Source of the DNA: JANXVR01 sp034667405
GTDB taxonomy: Bacteria > Actinomycetota > UBA4738 > HRBIN12
Assembly (NCBI GenBank): GCA_034667405.1
Contig: JAXDJX010000026.1
Location: 124,001-188,000 of the forward strand
DNA length: 64,000 nt
Direction: 5' to 3'
Shown: piece by piece, positions 26,261 to 34,748 of the stretch
Position numbering within the stretch: position 1 is the stretch's first letter
Layout of the letters: the number at the start of each line of letters is the position of its first letter
Translations under genes and position numbers: made by a program
The notes under the pieces: model-generated
What the model saw: the letters and a program-made list of their open reading frames with translations, nothing else
The model's database searches: none
What the model was told of the DNA's origin: nothing

Positions 26261-27715
26261 GTGGTTTGGGAACATCTTCGCGTGAGCGAGCTGGAGAACC
26301 TGGGCGGCGTGGCGCAACGGGAGCTGCGGGCTGCCGATCTCTATGCGGTCCGCGAGCAGATCGGAAGGGATCCCACGACGGCGTTTACGGTCCTCGCGCG
26401 GTGCAGCGGAGGGCATCCGCTGGTCATCCGGAACGCACCGATCGACGCCAACGGCGACCCCTTCCCCACGACCTTCTGGCTGACGTGCCCCGAGGCCGTG
26501 AAGGCCATCGCGCGGGTGGAGTCCGAGGGATGGATCTCGAACCTGAACGACCGAGTGCAGGTGGACGAGGCCTTCGACGAGGCGCTGGAGGCCGCACATC
26601 GGGCCTACGCTGCCGAGCGATCCGAGGAGTTGGAGGCTGCGCGAGCATGGGGCGGAGTGGCCGGCACCAGGACGGGTGTGAAATGCCTGCACGCCCATTA
26701 CGCGTATCGGATCGCCGGAGGCGATGATCCGGTCGGCGCCTGGGTGGCCGAGCGCATCGAGCCTATCCATCCGGCCCAACGCCCGCGGGTAGCGGCGATC
26801 GATCAGGGAACGAACTCGTGCCGGCTCCTTATCGTCGAGCCCGGTGCCGAGTCGGGTGATGCACCCACCGAACTCGCCAGAGACATGGTGATCACTCGGC
26901 TCGGCCAAAGCGTCGACCGCACCGGCGAACTGCAACCGGACGCGCTCGAACGGGCCACGGTGGTCCTGGGCCGCTACGGCCGCCGGGCCCACGCGCTCGG
27001 AGTGCAGACCATCCGGGTGGCCGCCACCAGCGCGGTTCGCGACGCCTCGAACCGCGACAGGTTCGCGGACATCGTGCGGACGGAGACCGGCGCAGAGCTG
27101 GAGATCCTGGACGGCGAGCGGGAGGCAGGGCTCAGTTTCCTCGGCGCGACGCAGGGGTTGGACCCGGCGCTCGGGCCGTTCGTCGTGATGGACATCGGTG
27201 GCGGTTCGACCGAGTTGGTCGTGGGCGCGACCCCGGGGCTAGCCGAGCAGGCGATCAGCACGCAGCTGGGGAGCGTTCGCCAGACCGAACGGGTGAGGCC
27301 CTCCGACCCGCCTACGTCTGCGGATCTCACCGCGTTCGAGCGTGAGGCCAATGCAGCCTTCGACGAGGCCGAACCCACGATCCCCGTGCGCGAGGCCCGG
27401 ACGCTGGTGTCCTGCGCGGGGACCGCGACGACCATGCTTGCGGTTCATCTGGGGCTGGCTCGGTACGACCCGGATGCGATCCACCGGCAGTGGCTGACGG
27501 TTGAAGCCGCCGAGACGACCCTGCTCAGATTGGCCAGGATGACGAACGCCGAACGAGCCGCCCTGGCGGTCATGGTGCCCGGCCGCGGCGATGTGATCGT
27601 TGCCGGCGCCGTGATCCTGGTTACCGCGATGCGTCGTTTCGGCTTCGAGCGCACGCTGGTCAGCGAGACGGACATCCTCGACGGTCTGACCGCTGAACTG
27701 CTGGGCTTCGGGTAG
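26261..27715 (+). CDS. DUF501-Ppx/GppA fusion exopolyphosphatase
   Basis: About 484 residues. Residues about 10-170 form a DUF501 domain (ADLYAVREQIGRDP, FPTTFWLTCPEAV, GVKCLHAHYAY). From about residue 174 a Ppx/GppA phosphatase follows (AAIDQGTNSCRLLIVE, ATSAVRDASNRDRF, FVVMDIGGGSTELVVG). In most Actinobacteria DUF501 and ppx are separate neighbouring genes; here one frame runs through both without a stop. The ASKHA phosphatase should hydrolyse polyphosphate or pppGpp. DUF501 function is unknown. The start is GTG 26261 or 26282. Confidence 0.9.
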   Translation: MVWEHLRVSELENLGGVAQRELRAADLYAVREQIGRDPTTAFTVLARCSGGHPLVIRNAPIDANGDPFPTTFWLTCPEAVKAIARVESEGWISNLNDRVQVDEAFDEALEAAHRAYAAERSEELEAARAWGGVAGTRTGVKCLHAHYAYRIAGGDDPVGAWVAERIEPIHPAQRPRVAAIDQGTNSCRLLIVEPGAESGDAPTELARDMVITRLGQSVDRTGELQPDALERATVVLGRYGRRAHALGVQTIRVAATSAVRDASNRDRFADIVRTETGAELEILDGEREAGLSFLGATQGLDPALGPFVVMDIGGGSTELVVGATPGLAEQAISTQLGSVRQTERVRPSDPPTSADLTAFEREANAAFDEAEPTIPVREARTLVSCAGTATTMLAVHLGLARYDPDAIHRQWLTVEAAETTLLRLARMTNAERAALAVMVPGRGDVIVAGAVILVTAMRRFGFERTLVSETDILDGLTAELLGFG

Positions 27716-27718
27716 TCT
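27713..27718 (+). promoter_or_regulatory. -10 box TAGTCT, leaderless cyclophilin
   Basis: TAGTCT overlaps the ppx stop codon and ends 10 nt before the ATG at 27729. Confidence 0.45.
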
Positions 27719-27728
27719 GGCGCGCCGT

Positions 27729-28643
27729 ATGAGCGGGAGCGGGAAGCGGACCCACCAGCGACAGTTGGCGAAGGTGGCGCGTAAGCGTCAACAACAACGT
27801 GCCCTTGAGCAACGGCGCCGCCGGATACGGGTGGCTATCGCCGGAGGGATGGCGGGGTTGCTCGTGGTGCTGGTCGGCTCGGTCCTGTTGTTCAAGCCCG
27901 ATGCGAAGGTGGGTGCGAAGCCTTCGAAGAGTCCGAGCGTCACGCCCTCAGCGGTGGCGTCCGTGAAGCCCGGCAAGCAAACCGGCACCGTGACGATGAA
28001 GGCGGATCCACCGAAGACGGTCGCCTGCGGAGGCGCCCTCCCTGCGGCCGCCGGAACACCCAAGCCTCAGTTCGGCGCGCCACCGAAGCAGACGATCGAT
28101 CCAACGTTGGTCTACACGGCTCTCATCAAGACGTCATGCGGTGATGTCGAGGTGACGCTGGATCCCGTTGGGGCGCCGGTCGCCACGAACAACTTCGTCT
28201 TCCTGGTGAAGAAGCATTTCTACGACGGGATCTATCTCCACCGGATCGTCAAGGGATTCATGATCCAAGGCGGCGACCCGCTCGGCACGGGCGCCGGCGG
28301 TCCGGGGTACGACTTCGCCACGGAGGTCAACCAGACCATCAAGTTCGGTGACCAGGCCGGCGTCCTCGCCTACGGGAACAAAGGGATCCCGGACACGAAC
28401 GGGAGTCAATTCTTCATCACCGTGGCGCGGCAATCGTTCTTGGACACCCAGGGTCCCTTCACGGCGTTCGGGACGGTCAGCAAGGGGCTCGGCGTACTTG
28501 AGAAGATCACTCATCTGCCTGCGAAGCCGGCGTCCTCGTGCGTGAGCGCCACCGAAGCCTGCCGCACCGACGAAGCGGTGTACATCGACTCGATCACCAT
28601 CAAGGAAACGAAGCCGAAGCCTTCCCCGTCACCCTCGCCCTAG
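27729..28643 (+). CDS. Membrane-anchored cyclophilin-type peptidyl-prolyl isomerase
   Basis: 304 residues. A very basic cytosolic head (about 1-38) and one membrane helix (about 39-58) are followed by an extracellular Ser/Thr/Pro linker and a cyclophilin domain (about 125-290). Motifs are NNFVFLVKKHFYDGIYLHRIVKGFMIQGGDP, GSQFFIT and FTAFGTV (quoted in parts, continuous in the protein). It likely folds exported proteins outside the membrane. Its TAG stop shares CTAG (28640-28643) with the stop of the convergent sugar dehydrogenase. Confidence 0.92.
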   Translation: MSGSGKRTHQRQLAKVARKRQQQRALEQRRRRIRVAIAGGMAGLLVVLVGSVLLFKPDAKVGAKPSKSPSVTPSAVASVKPGKQTGTVTMKADPPKTVACGGALPAAAGTPKPQFGAPPKQTIDPTLVYTALIKTSCGDVEVTLDPVGAPVATNNFVFLVKKHFYDGIYLHRIVKGFMIQGGDPLGTGAGGPGYDFATEVNQTIKFGDQAGVLAYGNKGIPDTNGSQFFITVARQSFLDTQGPFTAFGTVSKGLGVLEKITHLPAKPASSCVSATEACRTDEAVYIDSITIKETKPKPSPSPSP

Positions 28644-29962
28644 AGGCGGATCACGTTCGGCGCATCCAGTCCGCTGGTCACGCCGCGCGAGTCGAACACC
28701 AGCGCGGCGCGGTTCACCAGGGCTTGGATATCCAGATCGGGGTGTGGGGTAAGGATGACCACCACGTCCTGAGCCGCCACCGTTTCCGGGTCCAGATCCA
28801 CCGACCTTCGTTCGTCGGCACCGATCTTCACGCGCGGCACGAAGGAGTCGTGATAGCTGACGTTCGCGCCCTTCTCCGCGAGCCGTTCCAGGACCGAGAG
28901 GCTCGGGGATGCTCTGAGGTCGTCCACGCCCGGTTTGAACGCCACCCCTATGCCCAGCACCTTCGATCCCTTGATGGGCTTGCCGTGATCGTTGAGCGCC
29001 TCACCGACCCGTCGCACGACGTAGTCGGGCATGCGGTTATTGACCTCGTTGGCGTGCTCGATGAACTCGATGCGGTAGCCGAGTTGCTGGCCCGCCCGCC
29101 AGCTGAGGTACGTAGGGTCGATCGAGATGCAGTGCCCTCCCACGCCGGGGCCGGGCCAGAACGGCATGTAGCCGAACGGTTTCGTGGCGGCCGCGGCAAG
29201 CGCCTCCCAGATGTCGACACCCAGATCGTTCGCAAGGATGGCGAGTTCGTTGACCAAGGCGATGTTTACCTGTCGGAACGTGTTCTCGATGAGCTTGGCC
29301 ATCTCGGCCTCTCGCGGGGTCGAGGTCGAAGCCACCGTGTGCACGAACTGCGAATAGAAGCTGATCCCGAGTTCGCGGCACCGTTCGGTGAGACCGCTCA
29401 CGATCTTCGGGGTGGTGTCGAGCTGGTGCTCCTTGTTGCCCGGGTCGATCCGCTCGGGCGAGTAGCCGAGGGCGAAGTCCTGTCCGGCGATGAGGCCGGA
29501 TTCCTCGAGGATGGGACGGAGAAGTTCCTCGGTCGTACCGGGGTACGTGGTTGATTCCAACACCACCAAAACGCCCGGCCGCAGATAGCGAGCTGCGTCC
29601 TCCCCGGCGGTGAGCACCATCGTGAGGTCGGGGGCGCCGTCGGTGAGCGGCGTCGGCAAGCACAGGATGATGACGTCGGCCTGGGCGAGTGGTCCGGGGT
29701 TCGCGCTGAAGACCGCTTGGTCGAGCGCAGCGATCTCGGAGTCGGAGATGTCCACGACGTGCGAATGCTTCGCGTTGAGGGAGTCGATCTTCGACTCGTC
29801 GCGATCGATGCCGATGACGGGGAACCCGGCCTGACTGATCGCGACCAGGAGCGGAAGGCCCACGTACCCCAGGCCCACCACCGCCGCCGTGGCTTCTTTC
29901 TCGCGGATCTTGGCCGCCAAGGCATCGAGTGGGTCGACGGAAAGGTCGTGCGTGATCGTCAT
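28640..29962 (-). CDS. UDP-N-acetylhexosamine/UDP-glucose 6-dehydrogenase family
   Basis: 440 residues of the UDPGDH/MDH superfamily, oxidising C6 of a UDP-sugar to a uronic acid with two NAD. VVGLGYVGLPLL is the Rossmann loop, ESTTYPGTTEE the central motif, and GPGVGGHCISIDP holds the catalytic Cys. The YSPERIDPGN and AFKPGVDDLRASPS signatures resemble the WbpA/WecC/TviB group, favouring UDP-GlcNAc or UDP-ManNAc as substrate. The ATG at 29962 has AGGAG 5 nt upstream and TACCCT before that. It probably supplies an acidic sugar to the glycan locus. Confidence 0.9.
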   Translation of the reverse strand: MTITHDLSVDPLDALAAKIREKEATAAVVGLGYVGLPLLVAISQAGFPVIGIDRDESKIDSLNAKHSHVVDISDSEIAALDQAVFSANPGPLAQADVIILCLPTPLTDGAPDLTMVLTAGEDAARYLRPGVLVVLESTTYPGTTEELLRPILEESGLIAGQDFALGYSPERIDPGNKEHQLDTTPKIVSGLTERCRELGISFYSQFVHTVASTSTPREAEMAKLIENTFRQVNIALVNELAILANDLGVDIWEALAAAATKPFGYMPFWPGPGVGGHCISIDPTYLSWRAGQQLGYRIEFIEHANEVNNRMPDYVVRRVGEALNDHGKPIKGSKVLGIGVAFKPGVDDLRASPSLSVLERLAEKGANVSYHDSFVPRVKIGADERRSVDLDPETVAAQDVVVILTPHPDLDIQALVNRAALVFDSRGVTSGLDAPNVIRL

Positions 29963-30036
29963 GCTCTCCTGAGGGTATCGGGTGGTCTGCCTATCGGACG
30001 TCAGCGCCCGAATGCTACGGCCTGCGTCGGGGCGGT

Positions 30037-31032
30037 TCACGCACCCGCAGCGAGCCAGTCCTCGATGCCCGTCCGCAGGTGTTGCTTGCGCCGGTCATCC
30101 GCGAAGCTGGCATCGATGCTCGCGCGAGCCAGACCGGCCAGCTCCTCGTCCGCGTATCCCCATCGCTCCCGTGCGGCCTCATAGACACCGGTAAGCCAGA
30201 GATCGCCGAACATCGGCGGGTCGTCGGAGTTCAATGTCACGGTGACACCCGCCCGGCGCAGGGCGTCGAAGGGGTGCTCATCCAGGCTCGAGTAGACGCC
30301 GGTGGCGACGTTCGAGGTGGGACATTGCTCCAACGCGATGCCCGACTCTGCGAGCGTCTCCACCAACCGCGGATCCTCCGATGCGCGAACGCCGTGGCCG
30401 ATCCTGTCGGGCAGGTAGTTGGCAAGCGTGTCCCACACATTCTCGGCCCCCGCCCATTCGCCCGCGTGCGGAACGCTCCTCAGCCCGGCATCTTTCGCCC
30501 GCCGGAACAGCGGTGCGAACGGCTCGATGCCGGTTCGTTCGCTGCCCGCGCAGCCCAGGGCGATGACGCCGTCGCCGGCGTACTTCAGCGCCACTTCCAG
30601 GGTGTGTTCCGCGGCGTCCATCCCGAGGTCGCGAACGATGTCGGGTGCGAGTTTCACCGTCACACCCGACACCTGCTCCCCGGTCTGCAGGCCATCGAGG
30701 AGTGCCTCGATGGGCGCGAACCATCCGTGTCGCCCGGCGTGGTTGGAAGGGGAGAAGATCGCCTCTGCGTAGTGGACCCCCGTGTCCGCCAAGTCCTGAC
30801 ACACCTCGATCCCCAGCCGGCGGAAGTCCTCGACATCGGTCATGACGGAGCAGAGCGCCATGTAGTTACCGATGAAGTCCAGGAAATCGCGGAAGCGCCA
30901 GCCATCCGGGGTTAACCCGGGCGGGGTGGCCAGGCCGCGAGCCAGTGTGAGTTCGCGGATGGTGGCGACCCGCATCGCTCCCTCCATGTGGATGTGCAGC
31001 TCCGCCTTCGGGAGCGAGGTGAGGTCTCGCAT
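30037..31032 (-). CDS. add: Adenosine deaminase
   Basis: 331 residues. PKAELHIHMEGAM gives the zinc HxH, HAGE the catalytic Glu-containing motif region, HGVRASEDP the third histidine and NSDDPPMF the last metal Asp. This is a purine salvage enzyme making inosine, or a close amidohydrolase acting on a modified adenine. The ATG at 31032 is chosen because PKAELHIH follows after 7 residues and TACCAT lies 6 nt upstream. It is divergent from a sulfatase-like gene and seems unrelated to the glycan genes. Confidence 0.88.
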   Translation of the reverse strand: MRDLTSLPKAELHIHMEGAMRVATIRELTLARGLATPPGLTPDGWRFRDFLDFIGNYMALCSVMTDVEDFRRLGIEVCQDLADTGVHYAEAIFSPSNHAGRHGWFAPIEALLDGLQTGEQVSGVTVKLAPDIVRDLGMDAAEHTLEVALKYAGDGVIALGCAGSERTGIEPFAPLFRRAKDAGLRSVPHAGEWAGAENVWDTLANYLPDRIGHGVRASEDPRLVETLAESGIALEQCPTSNVATGVYSSLDEHPFDALRRAGVTVTLNSDDPPMFGDLWLTGVYEAARERWGYADEELAGLARASIDASFADDRRKQHLRTGIEDWLAAGA

Positions 31033-31038
31033 GTATCG

Positions 31039-31044
31039 ATGGTA
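31039..31044 (-). promoter_or_regulatory. -10 box TACCAT, leaderless add
   Basis: Minus-strand TACCAT ends 6 nt before the ATG at 31032; half of a divergent promoter region with 31095. Confidence 0.5.
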
Positions 31045-31094
31045 GCCGTGCGAGTAGCGCTGCGTGCCGGCCGAGATCTGCGTGGCGCCGATGG

Positions 31095-31100
31095 TAGCCT
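31095..31100 (+). promoter_or_regulatory. -10 box TAGCCT, leaderless sulfatase-like gene
   Basis: TAGCCT ends 7 nt before the ATG at 31108; no ribosome-binding site. Confidence 0.5.
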
Positions 31101-31107
31101 CGCCGAG

Positions 31108-32535
31108 ATGGCTCCCGATCGCCCGAACGTCCTGCTCGTGGTGCTCGACACCGCGCGCGCGGACTCGGTTGGTTCTGGCCGCGACACCGCGTTCGCGCAG
31201 CTCACACGGCGTGGACGTGAGTACTCCCGCGCCGTGGCGCCGGCGCCGTGGACGCTCCCATCGCATGCGTCCCTGTTCTCCGGTCTGCGCCCCGGTCTGC
31301 ACGGCGTGACGGGCGCGTCGGTGCTCACGACCACCGGCGTCCACTCGCCGCGGCAGCGGATCGAAGAGCTTGCCGATCACTGGCTGCCGATGGACCTCAA
31401 GCGCCGTGGCTACGCGACGTTCGCCGCGAGTGCGAACCCGTGGGTGGGCGAGGCAGTAGGGCTGACCCAGGGGTTCGACACCGTCTTCGCGGCCTGGAGG
31501 CATGCGCCGCTACCGAAGCTTTCGGATCCACTGAGCGGGACGTCGCGGTCCGGCCTCGCAGCAAAGATCCACGCGGCCGAGGTGTACGCGCGGCGGACGA
31601 TGGGGATCGGTGACGCGGGTGCGGCCACGTCGCTCGATGCATTCGATCGGTTCCGCACCGGGCTGGACGGCGGCGCGCCCTACTTCGCGTTCTTCAACGT
31701 GATGGAACCGCATGCGCCCTACGCCCCTCCACGCGGTCACGACGCGCTGGAACTGCGGCGCCGGCCGGCGGCGATCAAGGCGGTTCGACGGTGGAACGCG
31801 GATCGGATGCTCGCCTACTGCATGGGCCGCCAGGAGATCCTCCCGGACGAACTCGACCTCCTGCGGGAGCTGTATCGCGGGGAGATCTCCTACACCGACG
31901 CCTGGCTCGCGCGGCTGTTCGAAGGGCTGGACCGACGCGGGCACCTCGAGGACACGTTGGTCATCGTCACGGCCGATCATGGAGAGAACCTGGGGGAGCA
32001 CCATCTCCTGTCTCATGTCATGTCGATGCATCAGACGCTCCTCCACGTGCCGCTCGCGATCTCGGGGCCGGGCGTCCCGGCAGGGTCGGTGAGCGCACCG
32101 GTGGGGCTCACCTCGATCCGCGATACCGTGCTCGCCGCGGCCGACGGCGAGTGGCTGGATCCGGCCGGGACGGGCCCGGTGATAGCGGAATACGAGTCGG
32201 CGTCCGCCCAGGTCAGCGGCGCCCGTCCGATCGACCAGCGGGTCGGCGACATCACCCCCCAGCTTCGCGAACGACTCCGCGCGCGCTGGACGGCCGTGTA
32301 CGACGGCGCGTGGAAGCTCGTGTCAGCGACCAACGGGGAAGAGCATCTGCACGATCTGGAAGCGGATCCCGAAGAAGCCAACGACGCAGCCACGACCGAA
32401 CCCCAGGTGATGGAGCGGCTGCGCGCCCTCCTCCCTGCCGCGGCGGACTCCGACGGGCTGGATCCGGACCAGCGCATCCACGACGTGTTGGATGCCGAGA
32501 TCACGAGTCACCTCGAAGGCCTCGGCTACCTTTAG
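31108..32535 (+). CDS. Sulfatase-superfamily protein with Thr nucleophile (paralogue 2)
   Basis: 475 residues. RPNVLLVVLDTARAD opens the metal site, PAPWTLPSHASLFSG carries Thr49 at the nucleophile position, and TADHGENLGE holds the metal Asp-His. There is no C/S-x-P-x-R formylglycine motif, signal peptide or membrane helix. It ends in LEGLGYL. The ATG at 31108 is preferred to upstream in-frame codons because it coincides with the start of homology and the TAGCCT box. It opens the block with a glycosyltransferase and sulfotransferase, suggesting modification of a glycan precursor in the cytosol. Confidence 0.82.
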   Translation: MAPDRPNVLLVVLDTARADSVGSGRDTAFAQLTRRGREYSRAVAPAPWTLPSHASLFSGLRPGLHGVTGASVLTTTGVHSPRQRIEELADHWLPMDLKRRGYATFAASANPWVGEAVGLTQGFDTVFAAWRHAPLPKLSDPLSGTSRSGLAAKIHAAEVYARRTMGIGDAGAATSLDAFDRFRTGLDGGAPYFAFFNVMEPHAPYAPPRGHDALELRRRPAAIKAVRRWNADRMLAYCMGRQEILPDELDLLRELYRGEISYTDAWLARLFEGLDRRGHLEDTLVIVTADHGENLGEHHLLSHVMSMHQTLLHVPLAISGPGVPAGSVSAPVGLTSIRDTVLAAADGEWLDPAGTGPVIAEYESASAQVSGARPIDQRVGDITPQLRERLRARWTAVYDGAWKLVSATNGEEHLHDLEADPEEANDAATTEPQVMERLRALLPAAADSDGLDPDQRIHDVLDAEITSHLEGLGYL

Positions 32536-32555
32536 CAGCCATGGCGTCGGCTCGG

Positions 32556-33704
32556 TTACCCGGACGTCCGCGCGCGCACCTCTGTGAACAGGGCGTCGTA
32601 CGCCTCGGCGACCGGTGCGATGTCGAACCGTTCGCCTGCCTCGCGAGCGGCCGCGCCTGCTGAGAGTCGAAGATCGTCGTGATCGACCAGACGTGCGACG
32701 GCTGAAGCGAGAGCCGCTTCGTCGCCGGGTGGCACCAGCGCCCCGGTACGTTCACTGATGACGTCGCGGACACCACCCATGTCGGGGGCGACCACCGGGA
32801 TGCCCGCCAGGAGCGCCTCCACGAATACACCGGGTGCGCCTTCGGTGAGTGAGGTCGAGACCAAGAGGTCGCTCGCTGCGATCACGGCTGGTGCGTCCTC
32901 TCGGATCCCGGTGAGCACCAGCCGCGCGTTGGTGCTGCGTTCCGCGGCAGCCCGAACGTCTGCGTCCGAGGGACCTCCGCCGACCACCACCAGGCGGGCG
33001 CGCGGAGCCAATGTCTGGAGCCGTTCGGCCAATCGCACCGCCGCCAGTGGATCCTTCTCCGGTACGAACCGGCCGGCCCACACCACCATGACTTCGGCGG
33101 GGCCGACGCCGAATGATCGGCGGAGCGCCGCGCGAGCCTCGAGCGTCGCAACGGGAGGCCGCAGCCGGCCATTTGGGATCACCCGGATCCGCGACGCCGG
33201 TATCCCGAATACCTCGACCAGTTCGTCCCGCAGCGAACCGCTCACCGCGACGAACGCGGCGACCTTGCCGTAGGCCCAGCGCACCGACGCGGAGCGTGCC
33301 GGGGTTCGGAGATCGGGCGTTACCGCCGCCACCCGGATGTAGACGATCGGCGCGCGCTTCTGCAGCCCGGCCGCGGCGGCGAACCGAAGCGGGTTCCCGC
33401 CGTGGGCCACGACGATGTGCGGAGCGAACGCGCGAACCCTTCGCTTGAGAGAAGCGACGGCAGGTGCCATCGCAAGCGGACCTTGGCCGGCGCGCGCGGC
33501 TGAGATATCCACCGGCGCGGCGTCGCCGATCCACGCTCGCTGCTCGTGATGGGCATCGCCGTAGAGCGGGAACAGGCGGCTCCGGTAGCGATCGGAGAGC
33601 GCGACCTCCAGATGCTGCGCGAACACTTCCGCCCCGCGGAGTTGGACCCGGGGGATGAGGTCGGCGACGCGAGGCCGTTCCTCGGCGCCCAGGGAGGTCT
33701 CCAC
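32556..33704 (-). CDS. GT4 family glycosyltransferase
   Basis: 382 residues, GT-B fold. The N-terminal part has LRGAEVFAQHLEVAL and the C-terminal donor domain has VWAGRFVPEKDPLAAVRL and LVSTSLTEGAPGVFVEALLAGIPVVA, quoted in parts, the E-x7-E nucleotide-sugar motif of GT4. It is soluble or membrane-associated and acts in the cytosol. Sugar donor unknown. The GTG start is supported by TAGACT 6 nt upstream, divergent from the next gene. Confidence 0.9.
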   Translation of the reverse strand: METSLGAEERPRVADLIPRVQLRGAEVFAQHLEVALSDRYRSRLFPLYGDAHHEQRAWIGDAAPVDISAARAGQGPLAMAPAVASLKRRVRAFAPHIVVAHGGNPLRFAAAAGLQKRAPIVYIRVAAVTPDLRTPARSASVRWAYGKVAAFVAVSGSLRDELVEVFGIPASRIRVIPNGRLRPPVATLEARAALRRSFGVGPAEVMVVWAGRFVPEKDPLAAVRLAERLQTLAPRARLVVVGGGPSDADVRAAAERSTNARLVLTGIREDAPAVIAASDLLVSTSLTEGAPGVFVEALLAGIPVVAPDMGGVRDVISERTGALVPPGDEAALASAVARLVDHDDLRLSAGAAAREAGERFDIAPVAEAYDALFTEVRARTSG

Positions 33705-33710
33705 GGCGCG

Positions 33711-33716
33711 AGTCTA
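33711..33716 (-). promoter_or_regulatory. -10 box TAGACT, leaderless GT4
   Basis: Minus-strand TAGACT ends 6 nt before the GTG at 33704; divergent from TAGCGT at 33741, which leaves only 24 nt between the two boxes. Confidence 0.55.
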
Positions 33717-33740
33717 GGCGGCCGCCCACCCGACGTCTGT

Positions 33741-33746
33741 TAGCGT
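33741..33746 (+). promoter_or_regulatory. -10 box TAGCGT, leaderless sulfotransferase 1
   Basis: TAGCGT ends 6 nt before the GTG at 33753; no ribosome-binding site. Confidence 0.55.
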
Positions 33747-33752
33747 CGGCCG

Positions 33753-34694
33753 GTGGAGCAGGCACCGTTCTTCATCGTGGGCTGCGGCCGCTCGGGCACC
33801 ACGATGTTGCGGTTGGTGTTCGATGCCCATCCGGATGTCGCGATGCCGATGGAATCGCACTTCATCGATCAACTGGCGAACCGATGGGGGGCGTTCGCGC
33901 CGGCCGGCCGGCTCGACCACGATGCGCTCTTCCATGCCTTGAGGCGTCACCTCCGACGGATGCAGATCGACGAGGCCGAAGCGAGGAGGAGGGTGACGGC
34001 ATTGGTGAACCCGGGAGTGACCGACGTGGTCGAGGCCATCTTCCGGGTGTACGCAGATGCGAACGGCAAGCGGCGCTGGGCGGACAAGACCCCCGGATAC
34101 GTCGTGACCATGCCCCTGCTGGCCGATCTCTGGCCGGACGCGAAGTTCGTGCACCTGATCAGGGACGGGCGCGATGTCGCGCTCAGTTACCTGGATCAGC
34201 CCTTCGGACCGAAGCGTGTTCCGGACGCAGCACAGTTGTGGCGCCGGAGGGTCTCGATCGGCCGGCGGAACGGTGCGGTCCTTGGACCTAGCCGGTACCT
34301 CGAGGTCCGCTACGAAGAGATCGTCGCCGATCCGCAGGCGCGTCTCGCCGAGCTGTGTGACTTCTTGGATCTGCGGTTCGACCCCGCGATGCTGGACTTC
34401 CACGAACGCAGCGAGGCGGTGCTTCCGGGGAAGTTGGATCGCTGGCGCGGTCTCTTCGAGCCGATCCAAGGAGGAATGCGCGACTGGCGGACGACGATGC
34501 CCCAGGCGATGGTCCGCAGGTTCGAAGCCGCCGCCGGTGCGCTCCTGAGCGACCTCGACTACGAGCGCCGGTTCCCCGATCCGACGCCGACCGACCGCAT
34601 CCGCGCATTCATCGACGCGCGGACCTACGACGCGAAAGCGGTGCTCGTTCGCGCGCAGTCGGCCAGGTCGGAACACGGTCGGCGACGGGTCTGA
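33753..34694 (+). CDS. PAPS-dependent sulfotransferase family protein 1
   Basis: 313 residues, Sulfotransfer_3 type. FFIVGCGRSGTTMLRL at residues 5-20 is the 5'-phosphosulfate loop, FVHLIRDGRDVALSY the 3'-phosphate-binding segment, and RYLEVRYEEIVADP the conserved third block. It should transfer sulfate from PAPS to a hydroxyl or amine, here most likely of a glycan or glycolipid precursor. It has no membrane helix. It is followed by the ABC exporter genes. Confidence 0.88.
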   Translation: MEQAPFFIVGCGRSGTTMLRLVFDAHPDVAMPMESHFIDQLANRWGAFAPAGRLDHDALFHALRRHLRRMQIDEAEARRRVTALVNPGVTDVVEAIFRVYADANGKRRWADKTPGYVVTMPLLADLWPDAKFVHLIRDGRDVALSYLDQPFGPKRVPDAAQLWRRRVSIGRRNGAVLGPSRYLEVRYEEIVADPQARLAELCDFLDLRFDPAMLDFHERSEAVLPGKLDRWRGLFEPIQGGMRDWRTTMPQAMVRRFEAAAGALLSDLDYERRFPDPTPTDRIRAFIDARTYDAKAVLVRAQSARSEHGRRRV

Positions 34695-34734
34695 ACGCGG
34701 AGCTGTGGCTCCCGGGCCGCAACGACCCTGCCTG

Positions 34735-34740
34735 TAGACT
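34735..34740 (+). promoter_or_regulatory. -10 box TAGACT, leaderless ABC permease
   Basis: TAGACT ends 8 nt before the ATG at 34749. No -35 element at the expected distance. Confidence 0.55.
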
Positions 34741-34748
34741 TCCCGCCG

